NCBI GenBank assembly: GCA_965206015.1
Contig: CBDBIW010000004.1
Span: forward strand, 62,001 to 126,000
Length of the DNA: 64,000 bases
Origin: JAJCYL01 sp965206015
Lineage (GTDB): Bacteria; Bacteroidota; Bacteroidia; Cytophagales; Cyclobacteriaceae
Direction of reading: 5' to 3'
Part shown: piece after piece, positions 1 to 9,800 of the stretch
Layout of the letters: each line of letters starts with the position of its first letter
Position numbering within the stretch: the first letter of the stretch is position 1
Notes under the pieces: model-generated
Told to the model about the DNA's origin: nothing
What the model saw: only the letters and a program-made list of their open reading frames with translations
Database searches by the model: none
Program-made: the position numbers and the translations under genes

Positions 1-75
1 GTGAAAACTCAGGTCTTTAATTAATACCAACTTTGGAAGTTCAATAATTTCAAGTGCCTTGTGCAGGATATTCAT
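1..75 (-). CDS. 5' end of an unknown gene, runs off the window
   Basis: An open frame on the minus strand begins with ATG at position 75 and stays open for 25 codons to the window edge (MNILHKALEIIELPKL...). It lies 60 bp downstream of the tRNA-Cys gene and in the same direction. Only the N-terminus is visible and I do not recognise it. The call rests on a plausible start and an uninterrupted frame, so it could be chance. Confidence 0.4.
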   Translation of the reverse strand, partial: MNILHKALEIIELPKLVLIKDLSFH

Positions 76-136
76 ATTATACTATTTGTATGTTATAAGA
101 AATGCCTTTACAAATTTTGTTACAAGGGCAAAACTG

Positions 137-207
137 AGGTCGCGAGCGGATTCGAACCGCTGTACGAGCTTTTGCAGAGCTCTGCCTAGCCACTCGGCCA
201 CACGACC
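137..207 (-). tRNA. tRNA-Cys (GCA anticodon)
   Basis: Read on the minus strand, the segment folds as a cloverleaf. The 5' arm GGTCGTG pairs with 3' CGCGACC (one G-T pair), the D-arm contains GCCGAGTGGCTAGGC, and the anticodon loop CTGCAAA gives anticodon GCA. The T-arm carries GGTTCGAATCC. CCA is not encoded. Length of 71 nt with discriminator is normal for tRNA-Cys. Confidence 0.95.
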
Positions 208-266
208 TTTTATTGTTAAAACAAACTTATCTAAACTTTAAAATTCACACAAAATCAAAGCTCAAT

Positions 267-297
267 TAAAAGGGAGAGCATTGCTCTCCCTTTTGTA
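267..297. terminator. Bidirectional hairpin terminator between rpsA and tRNA-Cys
   Basis: A near-perfect inverted repeat, AAAAGGGAGAGCA and TGCTCTCCCTTTT with a one-base loop, lies 9 bp past the rpsA stop codon. A-rich and T-rich flanks make it usable from either strand. It most likely ends rpsA transcription. Confidence 0.75.
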
Positions 298-305
298 TTT
301 TATGA

Positions 306-2783
306 TTATTCAGCGGATTCGGTTTTGGCCTCTGGCTGGCTCATCAGCTTTTCTGCTTTTTTCTTTGGAGCAGCTTTCTTTTTTGCCCTGGGCTCCTCTT
401 CTACTTCATTTGCCTTCTTCTTTGCAACGGCTTTATTCTTGGCTTTTGGGTCTTCCTTAACTTCCTCAACCGTTTCTTTTGACTTTGCCGTCTTTTTAAC
501 TGCCTTCTCCTTTTTTTCAGAGGCCACTTCCTCCTTATCAGGTCCGGCTGCCTTTACTTCATTTTTAGGTGTATCAGCTTTTGCTGCCTTTGGTTTCTGG
601 GGCGTCTTGCTGTCACCGTCCTCCATCTGTTGCTTCAAGGTTGATAGTGCTTCCAAATCTCCTAAAGTAGACCTTTCACTATCCTTATTGATTTTATTGA
701 TGGTTGTTTTAGATGATCTGGTTGTGGTCGCAACCTTTTTCCTCGGTGCTGGCTCAGCAGGTGTAGAATACACATGGCTATGGGATAGAACAATTCGTTT
801 GTCCTCTTTGGAAAACTCCAAAACTTTAAAATCTAGCGTTTCACCAATTTCGGTATTTGAGCCATCCTCCCTGGCGAGATTCTTCAAAGACGAAGTTCCT
901 TCAATGCCGTATGGCAATTCTAAGAATGCACTCTTGTCCGTAAGGTTAATGATGGTACACTTGTGGACTGAACCTTTATTGAATACAGATTCAAAAGTAT
1001 CCCAAGGATTTTCTTCTAACTGCTTATGGCCGAGAGCTAATCTTCTGTTTTTGATATCTAATTCAAGGACCTTAACCTCCAACTCATCACCTGCTTTAAC
1101 AAATTCTGACGGGTGTTTGATCTTTATAGTCCATGATAAGTCTGAAACGTGTACCAGACCGTCAATGCCTTCTTCAAGCTCAAGGAACAATCCGAAATTG
1201 GTAAGGTTCCTCACCACTCCTTTGTGTTCTGTTCCAACCGCATATTTGGTTAGTAAGTCTTGCTTAGTCCAAGGATCTTCTGTCAATTGCTTTATACCAA
1301 GTGACATTTTACGCTCTTCGCGATCAATAGTGAGAACAACTGCTTCACATTCGTTACCAATATTTACAAAATCGGCTGGATTTCTTAGGTGCTGAGACCA
1401 CGACATTTCAGATACGTGGATTAGACCTTCAACACCAGGATTAATTTCCAGGAATGCGCCGTAATCAGCAACGTTAACAATTTTTCCTTTGACCTTCGAT
1501 CCTACATCGATCTTGGCATCAAGAGAATCCCAGGGGTGGGCAATTAACTGCTTCATACCAAGTGAAATCCTCTTCTTGTCGTCGTCAAAGTCAAGAACTA
1601 CAATATTTACCTTCTCATCAAGGTTAAGTACTTCCTCCGGATGATTAATACGGCCCCATGAGATATCAGTAATGTGGAGTAATCCGTCAACACCACCGAG
1701 GTCAATGAATACACCAAAATTGGTCATATTCTTAATTAGCCCTTCAAGTACTTGTCCTTTTTCAAGGTTATTAAGTATTTCTGCTTTCTGGTGCTCAAGA
1801 TCCTTTTCAATCAAGACCTTGTGCGAGACAACAACGTTGTCATTGGCATAGTTGATCTTGACAACTTTAACTTCCATTTTCTTGTTGACGAAAACATCAA
1901 AGTCTCTGATGGGTTTCACATCGATCTGTGAACCTGGCAGAAAGGCCTCAATACCAAATATGTCAACAATCAAACCACCTTTGGTTCTTCGCTTAACAAA
2001 ACCGTCAATAATAAGATCATCATCGTGGGAGCTTTGGATATTTTCCCAAGCCTTTACAATCTTAGCTTTTCTTCTTGAAAGTACTAACTGGCCACTAAGG
2101 TTTTCTTGCTCTTCAACGTATACCTCAACTTGGTCACCTATCTTGAGATCAGGTATATCTCTAAATTCTGAAGCGGATACTAATCCGTCTGATTTGAAGC
2201 CAATGTTTAGAATGACGTCACGGGCACTAATGCCAACGACTGTTCCTTTGATAACTTCTTTTTCTGTAACTTCATTTAGAGTACTTTCATAAAGAGAAGC
2301 CATTTTCTCCTTTTCTTCGCCACTGTACTGCTTGCCAAATCCCTTGGTTCCAACGCTATCCCAATCAAAATCGCCACTTTCGTTATCGTCTGAAGTTGCT
2401 GGTTTAATGGCTTTGGGCTTCTTCTCTTTTGGAGGCTTGCTTTCCTTTTCAGTTTCTTCAAGTAATGCCGCGACCTCTTCCTCTTCTTTATTTACTTCCT
2501 CTGATTTTTCGGTGATTTCAGCTACTTCTTCTACAGGCGTTTCTAGGTCTGTTTCACTGGATACTTTGACAGGAGTTTCATCTGGTGATTCTGTCACTTC
2601 TTCTGCCGAAGGTTCAGAAGTCTCAGGTGTTTCTTCGACCGTAACTTCAATCTCTGCTTCTGGTACTGTTGCTTCTGCCACAATTTCGGGTGTTTCCTCA
2701 ACTTTGTCGGTTGGAATTTGTTCGAGAGTTTCTTGAGTTTCGCCTTCTACCTGCTCAATTTCTTTTTCTTCTTGATTTTCCAT
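306..2783 (-). CDS. rpsA: 30S ribosomal protein S1 with long acidic N-tail and Lys-rich C-tail
   Basis: S1 binds mRNA on the 30S subunit and helps recruit it to the ribosome. The 825-residue product has six S1/OB-type repeats at roughly residues 175-240, 255-325, 345-415, 430-500, 515-590 and 605-670. Repeats 3-5 carry the typical pattern (GLIKNMTNFGVFIDLGGVDGL, then HITDISW, VSEMSW, VSDLSW). Around 140 N-terminal residues are Glu/Thr/Val-rich and strongly acidic, while the last 130 are Lys/Ala/Glu-rich low complexity. Bacteroidota S1 is usually near 600 residues, so both tails are additions. Bacteroidota mostly lack functional Shine-Dalgarno use, which makes S1 central to initiation. The start ATG at 2783 is preceded by an AT-rich leader; the stop is followed by a hairpin terminator. 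Confidence 0.95.
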   Translation of the reverse strand: MENQEEKEIEQVEGETQETLEQIPTDKVEETPEIVAEATVPEAEIEVTVEETPETSEPSAEEVTESPDETPVKVSSETDLETPVEEVAEITEKSEEVNKEEEEVAALLEETEKESKPPKEKKPKAIKPATSDDNESGDFDWDSVGTKGFGKQYSGEEKEKMASLYESTLNEVTEKEVIKGTVVGISARDVILNIGFKSDGLVSASEFRDIPDLKIGDQVEVYVEEQENLSGQLVLSRRKAKIVKAWENIQSSHDDDLIIDGFVKRRTKGGLIVDIFGIEAFLPGSQIDVKPIRDFDVFVNKKMEVKVVKINYANDNVVVSHKVLIEKDLEHQKAEILNNLEKGQVLEGLIKNMTNFGVFIDLGGVDGLLHITDISWGRINHPEEVLNLDEKVNIVVLDFDDDKKRISLGMKQLIAHPWDSLDAKIDVGSKVKGKIVNVADYGAFLEINPGVEGLIHVSEMSWSQHLRNPADFVNIGNECEAVVLTIDREERKMSLGIKQLTEDPWTKQDLLTKYAVGTEHKGVVRNLTNFGLFLELEEGIDGLVHVSDLSWTIKIKHPSEFVKAGDELEVKVLELDIKNRRLALGHKQLEENPWDTFESVFNKGSVHKCTIINLTDKSAFLELPYGIEGTSSLKNLAREDGSNTEIGETLDFKVLEFSKEDKRIVLSHSHVYSTPAEPAPRKKVATTTRSSKTTINKINKDSERSTLGDLEALSTLKQQMEDGDSKTPQKPKAAKADTPKNEVKAAGPDKEEVASEKKEKAVKKTAKSKETVEEVKEDPKAKNKAVAKKKANEVEEEPRAKKKAAPKKKAEKLMSQPEAKTESAE

Positions 2784-2902
2784 TATGATACTATTGGCTC
2801 TTCATACATGTCAACCCATTGAGTCAAAGGAGGTTGTATGTTTTCGTTAAACATATCTCAATTAGATTGAGATCCACTCAATTGAATGGGATTGCAAAGA
2901 TA
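2784..2902 (-). promoter_or_regulatory. Putative rpsA promoter -7 element and structured leader
   Basis: On the minus strand TATCTTTG (2895-2902) matches the Bacteroidota -7 consensus TANNTTTG. No convincing -33 TTG is seen at the expected distance, so the promoter is tentative. The predicted leader is about 105 nt and contains a clean hairpin (ATCTCAAT / ATTGAGAT, 3-nt loop, 2855-2873) and a second imperfect palindrome at 2874-2890. S1 is autoregulated in other bacteria through its leader; a similar role here is inference. Confidence 0.4.
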
Positions 2903-2952
2903 GGGAAATTGCATTGAAAAAAAGGGATAATTGGGCAATCCTTACAAACATT

Positions 2953-3560
2953 TTAACGGGTATATAGACCTGTTTCGTTTATATAGTCGAGGGCTTCATT
3001 TTCCGATAAGTATACGGACATCTGAAGGTACTGCGATCCCAATCCATAATCAATCGCAACAAAATCGGCGTCCCGTTCAAATTTGTTTCTAAAATTTTTG
3101 GAAAAAATATAACTGAATGCCCATGGTACCATGCCAATGGCTGGCCTTTTCCTATAATAAACAAAGTGGGCCATTTCATGGCCAATCCAAGCCATTTGTT
3201 GGTTGAGGTCTATTCTGTCTACAAATGACCCAGGCTTAATCAAAGTCACATACTTTATGATTTTTTTGAATTTAATAATATTGTCAAAAGCATAACTTGC
3301 CGTAATTGGATATCGAACATTTTTTTGTACTTGATTTTGATAGGATTGCCAAACAATTCTGGGTAGTGGCCAAGTGCTAATAGAGCTGTCAACTCATGCG
3401 AATGGCCCTGTGGAGTCACTTGTTACGGATGTTGTTGTCTGAAGCTATCTATAACTCCCTCGTTCTTAAAAGGAATGTAATCCTTTATTTGATGTTGTTG
3501 TCCAACAACTTCAGAATTGGCCATCGCTAAAAGTAATGCAATCCCGAGATGAATTTTCAG
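2953..3560 (-). pseudogene. Decayed secreted zinc metallopeptidase (paralogue of the gene at 49543)
   Basis: The intact 3' part encodes GHEMAHFVYY, an HExxH zinc site, followed by FERDADFVAIDYGLGSQ, which should supply the third ligand. Upstream, coding similarity continues through two lesions: an in-frame TAA at 3423-3425 (…DSFRQQHP*QVTPQGHSHEL…) and a frameshift at a run of seven A residues near 3321-3327. Joined together, the pieces align along their length with the intact product at 49543-50262: TPQG...ELTALLALGHYPEL against LPQGFEVAAAIAYSAYPQL, and HEMAHFVYY against HELGHVVYY. A signal-peptide-like stretch begins near 3560 but lacks an ATG. The remnant follows the FKBP gene by 16 bp in the same direction, so the two probably formed an operon. 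The product cannot be made as a single chain. Confidence 0.8.
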
Positions 3561-3576
3561 GAGAGAATCCGACTGT

Positions 3577-4245
3577 CTATTCCTTAAGAAGTTCGATTTC
3601 GAAATAGAGTATTGAGTTTGCTGGTATTGCCCCAATTTTTCTAGAACCATAGCCTAAGTTGGGTGGAATCCGAAGCAGGGCTTTAGACCCTCTCTTTAGA
3701 AGTGCAATACCTTCCTCCCAGCCACCGATCACCTGGCCAGATCCTAAACTAAAACTGAAAGGTTTGTTCCGGTCATGTGAACTGTCAAACTTCGTTCCAT
3801 CTTCAAGAAAGCCCGTATAATGAACACTCACCTTCTCTTCATTTTGTGGAATTTCTCCGGCCCCTTCGGTTGTAATTCTATATCCCAGACCACTCTCAGT
3901 GTAGCTATATCCAAATTTGCGCTGCTCAATTTCCCATCCTTTTAATGCCCTTTCAATAAAGAGTATCTCATAGGCCGACACTTTCAATTTATTGTCGTTT
4001 GAAATTTGTAAAAGGTAATTTAGGCCATACTCACCCTCAATAGGAATTGGCCTGGGCTTTTTAGCTGACTTTATTAGAAAATTTGATTGGTTAATACCAA
4101 ATTGAGCACATATATTATCGAATTGCTCGTCAACAAAGCAGTAATCATATTCTTCACTTTCAAGCATTCCACACTTCTCACATTGAGCGAATACGGAAAT
4201 TATTGATATGACAACCAATCCGGCTATTGCCAATATTCCTTTCAT
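3577..4245 (-). CDS. Secreted FKBP-type peptidyl-prolyl cis-trans isomerase
   Basis: The product is about 222 residues. An N-terminal signal peptide (MKGILAIAGLVVISIISVFAQ) is followed by a small CEKC motif region and a helical spacer. A C-terminal FKBP domain occupies about residues 115-220, with VSVHYTGFLEDGTKFDSS, VIGGWEEGIALLKRGSKA, IPPNLGYG and IPANSILYFEIELL, all family hallmarks. FKBPs catalyse prolyl isomerisation during folding; this one should work outside the cytoplasmic membrane. An upstream in-frame ATG at 4272 exists, but the ATG at 4245 places the signal peptide at the N-terminus and is preferred. A decayed metallopeptidase gene follows closely. Confidence 0.85.
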   Translation of the reverse strand: MKGILAIAGLVVISIISVFAQCEKCGMLESEEYDYCFVDEQFDNICAQFGINQSNFLIKSAKKPRPIPIEGEYGLNYLLQISNDNKLKVSAYEILFIERALKGWEIEQRKFGYSYTESGLGYRITTEGAGEIPQNEEKVSVHYTGFLEDGTKFDSSHDRNKPFSFSLGSGQVIGGWEEGIALLKRGSKALLRIPPNLGYGSRKIGAIPANSILYFEIELLKE

Positions 4246-4392
4246 GTTCTTCACAAAGATTTTGGTGTACAATAAAGGCGTAAAAGTAAAGAACCAAAAG
4301 TGGTTGATAAAATGTTTAATAAATAAGAATGTTTAACAAATAAGAATGAGCAAATTTCTCAAACTCAGATTTCACAAGCTATGGCTTTCAGG

Positions 4393-4659
4393 TCAAGCCA
4401 AATTTCTCTTTTTCTTAAAAGTAATTGGGATATAATCGTCATTTGGCATTCCGATATGAGCCAAATCCCATTGTGAGTCATAACTTGAAATTAAGTTTCG
4501 TATGCACTCAACTCTATCTTCTGTTGGAAACGGGCATTCTTCCCAAAAGAAGATTTCAACTCTGTAGTAGTACTGTTTTTTTATACCGTTAATTTTTACT
4601 TCCACTTCAATTTCCTGCTCTCCATCTAATTTTGGAATTTCGATGCCAATAACGCTCAT
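4393..4659 (-). CDS. Small hypothetical protein
   Basis: An 88-residue open frame starts at ATG 4659 (MSVIGIEIPKLDGEQEIEVEV...). It is predicted soluble, with alternating beta-type sequence at the N-terminus, a Trp/Cys-containing segment (FFWEECPFPTEDRVECIRNL) and a Lys-rich end. An earlier in-frame ATG at 4722 would add 21 mostly hydrophobic residues and is less convincing. I do not recognise a family. It stands alone between the FKBP gene and the divergent DUF2911 gene. Confidence 0.5.
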   Translation of the reverse strand: MSVIGIEIPKLDGEQEIEVEVKINGIKKQYYYRVEIFFWEECPFPTEDRVECIRNLISSYDSQWDLAHIGMPNDDYIPITFKKKRNLA

Positions 4660-4892
4660 TATAAATGGTTTTAAGTTAATTATCAATAAGCCGTTTAATT
4701 CTATAACAAAAAATATACCCATCTTGTAACTTGCCTATAATCAGATATATAAAACACATATCAATCACTTTTATGGCCGAAAACGAACTATGATACGTTC
4801 AACTTCGATCAAAAGAATAAACTTTATATCATTTAACAGAGTATAAATTCCAATGATCTATTTTAATTTTTTGGCAATTGTTGGCACATCAC

Positions 4893-4923
4893 TTTGGTAG
4901 AAATTGGAATTGTGATATATTTG
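4893..4923 (+). promoter_or_regulatory. Bacteroidota-type promoter for the DUF2911 lipoprotein gene
   Basis: TTTG at 4893-4896 and TATATTTG at 4916-4923 are separated by 19 bp. This matches the -33 TTTG and -7 TANNTTTG consensus. The -7 box ends 28 bp before the ATG at 4952, so the predicted 5' UTR is short, about 20 nt. Confidence 0.65.
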
Positions 4924-4951
4924 TGGTTGTCAATTTTTAAATCCCAAAAAT

Positions 4952-5548
4952 ATGAAGCACCCTTATCTTTTTTTTATTTGTCTTTTGTTGATTATTGGTT
5001 CATGTGGACCTAGTACTACTAACTCAAATATATCAACTGAATCGGATGAATATACTGAGGAAACCGAAGAAGAAACGGATGAGGATGATCGATCTCAAAG
5101 ACCAAGTCCACCTAGAACAACCACAGCAAATATTTCAGGTGTAAATGTCACGATTGACTACAGTTCACCCACTGTAAAAGGTCGTGAGATTTTCGGTAAA
5201 CTTGAACCTTATGGTAAAGTGTGGAGGACCGGAGCAAATGAGGCAACAGTTATTACCACAGATGGAGCAATAAAAGTCAATGACGAAATCCTTAACAAGG
5301 GACAATACGCATTGTTCACCATTCCTGGTGAAAAGGAGTGGACCGTGATATTTAATGAGGAACCTAATCAATGGGGTGCTTTCAATTATAATGAAGCTCA
5401 AGATGCGTTGCGCGTAGTAGTGAAGCCAACTATATCTGATGAAGTTACCGAGAGATTGAGTTTCAATGTTTCTCCTGAAGGGAAGGTTGATTTTGCATGG
5501 GAAAAAGTTTCCTTCAGCTTGAATTTCTCCTCAGCGGCTGGAGAATAA
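4952..5548 (+). CDS. DUF2911 family lipoprotein
   Basis: The 198-residue product starts with a lipoprotein signal (LLLIIGSCGPS, lipobox Cys near residue 18). A Thr/Glu/Asp-rich linker follows to about residue 55, then a DUF2911 domain with the family landmarks GVNVTIDYSSPTVKGREIFG, YGKVWRTGANEATVI, KGQYALFTIPG and EWTVIFN. DUF2911 proteins are widespread in Bacteroidota and their role is not established. It should be anchored in the outer or inner membrane facing the periplasm. A clear promoter sits just upstream, so it is probably transcribed alone. The next gene fragment is convergent and abuts its stop codon. Confidence 0.85.
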   Translation: MKHPYLFFICLLLIIGSCGPSTTNSNISTESDEYTEETEEETDEDDRSQRPSPPRTTTANISGVNVTIDYSSPTVKGREIFGKLEPYGKVWRTGANEATVITTDGAIKVNDEILNKGQYALFTIPGEKEWTVIFNEEPNQWGAFNYNEAQDALRVVVKPTISDEVTERLSFNVSPEGKVDFAWEKVSFSLNFSSAAGE

Positions 5549-5870
5549 TTAGCCTTCCTTTATTGTTTCGTTAATCACCCGCACTAAAATCCTATTTATC
5601 TGATCTGTTAAATCAGGGCTATCTTTTACACTGTGTCTTTTCGCAATTAATTTTGGGTTGGTATAACTGAGATAAGTATCGCCTCCCTCATCTTCCCAAA
5701 CCAGGACTTTAAAGAACAGTCTGTTCACACTTTGTCCAACGGGTACCAATTTCAGGGTTTTCAAAGATCACTAACACAGTTGGTCTGATTTCTTGACCAA
5801 TTTTCTTAGCTGCCTCTTGGTGACCAATGCATCAAATAAAATCAAATCGTGTTTTTCAAGCACTATTTTA
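5549..5870 (-). pseudogene. Remnant of a DUF302 domain protein
   Basis: The last 71 codons are open and include KVLVWEDEGGDTYLSYTNP, a DUF302 C-terminal signature. The preceding part of the domain is in other frames: GHQEAAKKIGQEIRPTVLVIFENPEIGT can be read at about 5715-5830, and another short segment (LEKHDLILFDALV) lies further upstream. At least two frameshifts are therefore present and the N-terminal third is missing. It is convergent with the DUF2911 gene. Between this remnant and the transposase remnant (5871-6149) I recognise nothing. Confidence 0.75.
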
Positions 5871-6149
5871 AACTTTCTACAGTACCATATTCTTAATTAC
5901 TAATTTTATCTGAATCTAACTTCTAAAGTACAAAAATGTCTATGGTAGTCAAGTGGTCGAGCCGGAAGAGTTGTGGCGGACAAAGTTATCACAAAAAATA
6001 GCAGTAGCCATGGCTGCATTGAGCAATTCAGCCTTTCCGAAACTGGGTATACACAACTTCATGGTTAAAATTGGGTACAAATTAATTCCTATTCCATTAG
6101 CTTCATTGTCAATAACAAGTATTTAAGACCGTTGCACTGTATTGGTGTT

Positions 6150-6603
6150 TTTTTAGCCTGCCAGTGAGGTGGATATTCAAGAGATGCTTTTTATCCTGGA
6201 GTCATGAATAAGCGCAACTACCCTTACACTGGCCGATAGTAATTAGTAATTTGGAAGAGGTACTGGCAAGTGCTGATTGACCCGAACATATCGCATTGAA
6301 AGCTGATAAAGGCTATCAGTCAAAGAAAAACGCAGCAATATTGGCTCAACAAAAGCTCAAGAACCATATCTTGAAAAAGCCAAAAAGAACCAACCATTAA
6401 CCCACTGGGAGGAAGTATTCCATAAAATGATAGGCCAGACAAGGTATAAAGCAGAGCGGACATTTGGGAGTATTTGCAGATGGTTTCGCGGAGCGGTCAC
6501 ACGCTATAGGGGCATACAAAAGATGCACACGCAAAACATTGGTGGAAGCCATTGGTTACAATTTATACCGGTCACCAGGGATCATTATGTCCAGTTCAAT
6601 TAA
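6150..6603 (+). pseudogene. IS5-family transposase remnant (C-terminal part)
   Basis: Frames on the plus strand read ADKGYQSKKNAAILAQQKL, then after a frameshift near 6400 EEVFHKMIGQTRYKAERTFG and WFRGAVTRYRGIQKMHTQN, ending at a TAA at 6601. The ADKGY segment and the YKAERTFG...RYRG block are typical of the last part of IS5-group DDE transposases, including the final catalytic Glu. Several further frame breaks occur upstream. No terminal inverted repeats were found, so the element limits are unknown. Confidence 0.7.
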
Positions 6604-6705
6604 AAACAGTAAATAATGAGAGAAAATCACAAGAAATAAGCTCGTTTTGACCCATCTGGAGGCATAACACAAAAATCGAGTCCCGGAACTTGTGAAATTC
6701 AAGAT

Positions 6706-6801
6706 TTACGCTCTTTCTGCAACCTTTTGCAACGGTTTTACTTCTATAATTTTGTCTACCCGAATGTCTAGTTTAATGAAATCGTCTATCGTTGCATTCA
6801 T
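6706..6801 (-). pseudogene. csaA: N-terminal fragment of a CsaA-like tRNA-binding protein
   Basis: The 31-codon frame begins MNATIDDFIKLDIRVDKIIEV, the characteristic start of CsaA/tRNA-binding-domain (OB fold) proteins of about 110 residues, then loses similarity and stops. The rest of the gene is not found. The break lies about 100 bp from the end of the IS5-like remnant, so a transposition-linked deletion is a plausible cause. Confidence 0.65.
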
Positions 6802-6866
6802 AGAATTAAAATTGAGAATCCAATTCTGTAATAACTAAGGCATGCTGCTAAAGTTATCACTAATTA

Positions 6867-9800
6867 TTACGCAAGCAATTTGCAGTCTACCTCAGCAATT
6901 CTGTTCATTTTCTCCAAGAATTCATTGCTAGGGTTGACATTAAATTTCCGGGAAAGCATTTCAACCTGCATATTCTTTTGCTTATCCATAACATTAATTT
7001 TCAAGGGCATTTTTCCATGAAACTCCTTTGAGATATTCTCCAGATCATCTATCAATTGTTCATTTAAGCCATCCAGGTCAATATCTAGCTGTAACCCTTT
7101 GGTCATTTTATCTCGCACCTCTGACAGGTGCATGATATTCAGGATTTTCAACTCCTCTTCATCACTTTTTTTCCAGGATGGTGCAGGAACAAGAGAGGCT
7201 TGAATGAATAAAAACCATCCTTGAACCAAATATTCTTTAAAATTTAAATAATCACTAGAAAAGAGGAAAAATGTATGTGAATCCCGATAATCTTCTATGG
7301 TTATTGTTCCAAATGGCTTCCCAGTTTTTGTTGTACGATGGGCAACGGCTGTGACGATTCCGCCTATTCGAACGACTTTCTTTCCGGCCAAAGAGTCGAT
7401 TTCTTTTAGCTCGGAAACTTTTGTATTGCAGAAATAATCCAACTCCACTTTGAATTGGTCAAGCGGATGGCCGGTAATATAAAGGCCAACCACTTCTCGT
7501 TCGATATTTAATTTTTCGACTTCATCATATGGTGCTACCGGCTGCACACGCGGCTTCATTATTTCTTCACTTGAAGTGCCGCCAAAGAGTGAAACCTGCG
7601 AACTGTTTTTCTCAGCCACAGCCTTCTCTGCATATTTAATGGCCATTCCGATGAGTGAAGACTCATTGTCATTCTGTGCGACCAGATACTGCCTACGATG
7701 ATATTCCTTGAAACAGTCAAAAGCACCGGACATAGCCAGGCATTCAAAGGTCTTTTTGTTTACGGATTTTTGATAAATCCTTTCTGAAAAATCGAATATG
7801 TCGGTATATGGTCCATTCTCCTCTCTTTCTTCAATAATTGCGGCAACTGCTGCTTCTCCGGTTCCTTTGATTGCTCCCAATCCGAAGCGGATTTCGCCAT
7901 TTTTATTTACCTGAAAGTCAGTGAAGGACTCATTAATATGTGGCCCGAATACTTCAAGTCCATAACTACGACACTCTTCCATAAAAAACCCCACCTTGTC
8001 AATGTTGCTTTGGTTGTGTGTCAGCACTGCCGCCAGGTATTCTGCGGAATAATTGGCTTTAAGGTATGCAGTATGATATGCTATAATTGAATAACAAGTA
8101 GAATGTGATTTATTAAATGCATATGCGGCAAATGCTTCCCAGTCGCCCCATATTTTCTCGGCTTTCTTCACTGAAACACCATTTTTATCACACCCTTCAA
8201 GAAATTTCGGTTTGAGAGCGTCAATGATTTCTTTCTTCTTTTTGCCCATTCCCTTACGAAGTGAATCGGCTTCTCCTTTTGTAAAACCAGCCAACTTTTG
8301 TGAGAGAAGCATCACCTGTTCCTGATAGACTGTAATGCCGTAGGTCTCCGCTAAATGCTCCTCCATTTCAGGAGCGTCGTAACTGATTTCCTCATGGCCA
8401 TGCTTTCGATTGATAAAATTGGGAATGTACTCCATCGGGCCTGGTCGGTACAAAGCATTCATGGCGATTAAATCTTGAAACCTATCTGGTTTTAGACCTC
8501 GAAGATATTTTTGCATGCCAGCCGACTCGAACTGGAAAGTGCCATTGGTCTCTCCTCGCTGGTAGAGCTCGTAAGTCTTTTGATCGTCTAAAGGAATGGT
8601 ATCTTCTTCAATCTTAATACCATGCCTCTTTTCTACATTGTTAATAGCAGTTTTAATAATTGACAGTGTTTTAAGACCTAGAAAATCGATCTTTAATATG
8701 CCAGCACTCTCAACAACGCTGTTGTCAAACTGGGTGATCAGCAGTTCTGATTCTTTAGCCGTTGCTACCGGCACGTAGTTGGTAATGTCATCGGGGGTGA
8801 TAATAACTCCACACGCGTGAGTGCCCGTACTTCTAACTGACCCCTCAATTACCTCTGCCTGTTTGATAACATTTGATCGCAAATCATCACCTTTTCTTAG
8901 CTGAGCCAGTTCTGGAATTTCATCAAAAGCTTTTGAGAGTGTTATGCCGGGTCTTTCAGGTATCAGTTTGGCAATGGTATCAGTTTCCGGCAAAGACAGT
9001 TCCATTACCCTGCCCGCATCGCGAATGGATGATTTGGCCGCCATGGTTCCATAGGTTATAATTTGCGCCACCTGATTAAAACCATATTTGTCGATGACAT
9101 ACTTCAGTACTTTGTCCCTTCCTTCATCGTCAAAATCAATATCAATATCAGGAAGTGAGACCCGATCGGGATTGAGAAATCTCTCAAACAGGAGATCGTA
9201 GGCAATCGGGTCAACGTTGGTAATTGCAGTGCAGTAAGCAACTGCCGACCCTGGGGCAGATCCACGCCCTGGTCCCACTGAAACTCCCATCTCTCTCGCT
9301 TTGGACGTGAAATCTTGTACAATCAGGAAGTAGCCAGGGTAGCCTGTCTTCTCAATGGTTTCCAGTTCAAAGAGCAGCCTTTCTTCTATTTCGGTAGTCA
9401 TCTCCGGATACCTCTTTTTGGCACCTTCAAATGTCAGGTATTTGAGATAAGAGTTTTCACCTCGATTACCATTGTCCTTCTGGTCTTCCGTGTCTACAAA
9501 TTCCTGTGGAATATCATATTTGGGTAAAAGAACATTACGTTCAAGTACATAATCTTCAATCTTATCCACAAGACCTGCGATGTTTTCAATAGCTTCAGGT
9601 ACATCTGAAAAGAGCCCCTTCATTTCTTCTTGTGATTTGAAGTAAAACTCATGATTAGGAAATCCTTTTCTAAATCCACGACCTCTTCCAACAGGATTAC
9701 TCACCCGTTCATTTTCTTTGATGCAAAGCAAAACATCGTGAGCCGTTGCATCATTTTTTTCGATATAGTATACGTCATTGGAAGCAAGGACTTTCACTCC

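Noticed and set aside
325..1395. Long plus-strand frame opposite rpsA
   Set aside because: It is the antisense shadow of the rpsA coding sequence; its Ser/Phe-rich composition reflects the Lys/Glu codons on the other strand.
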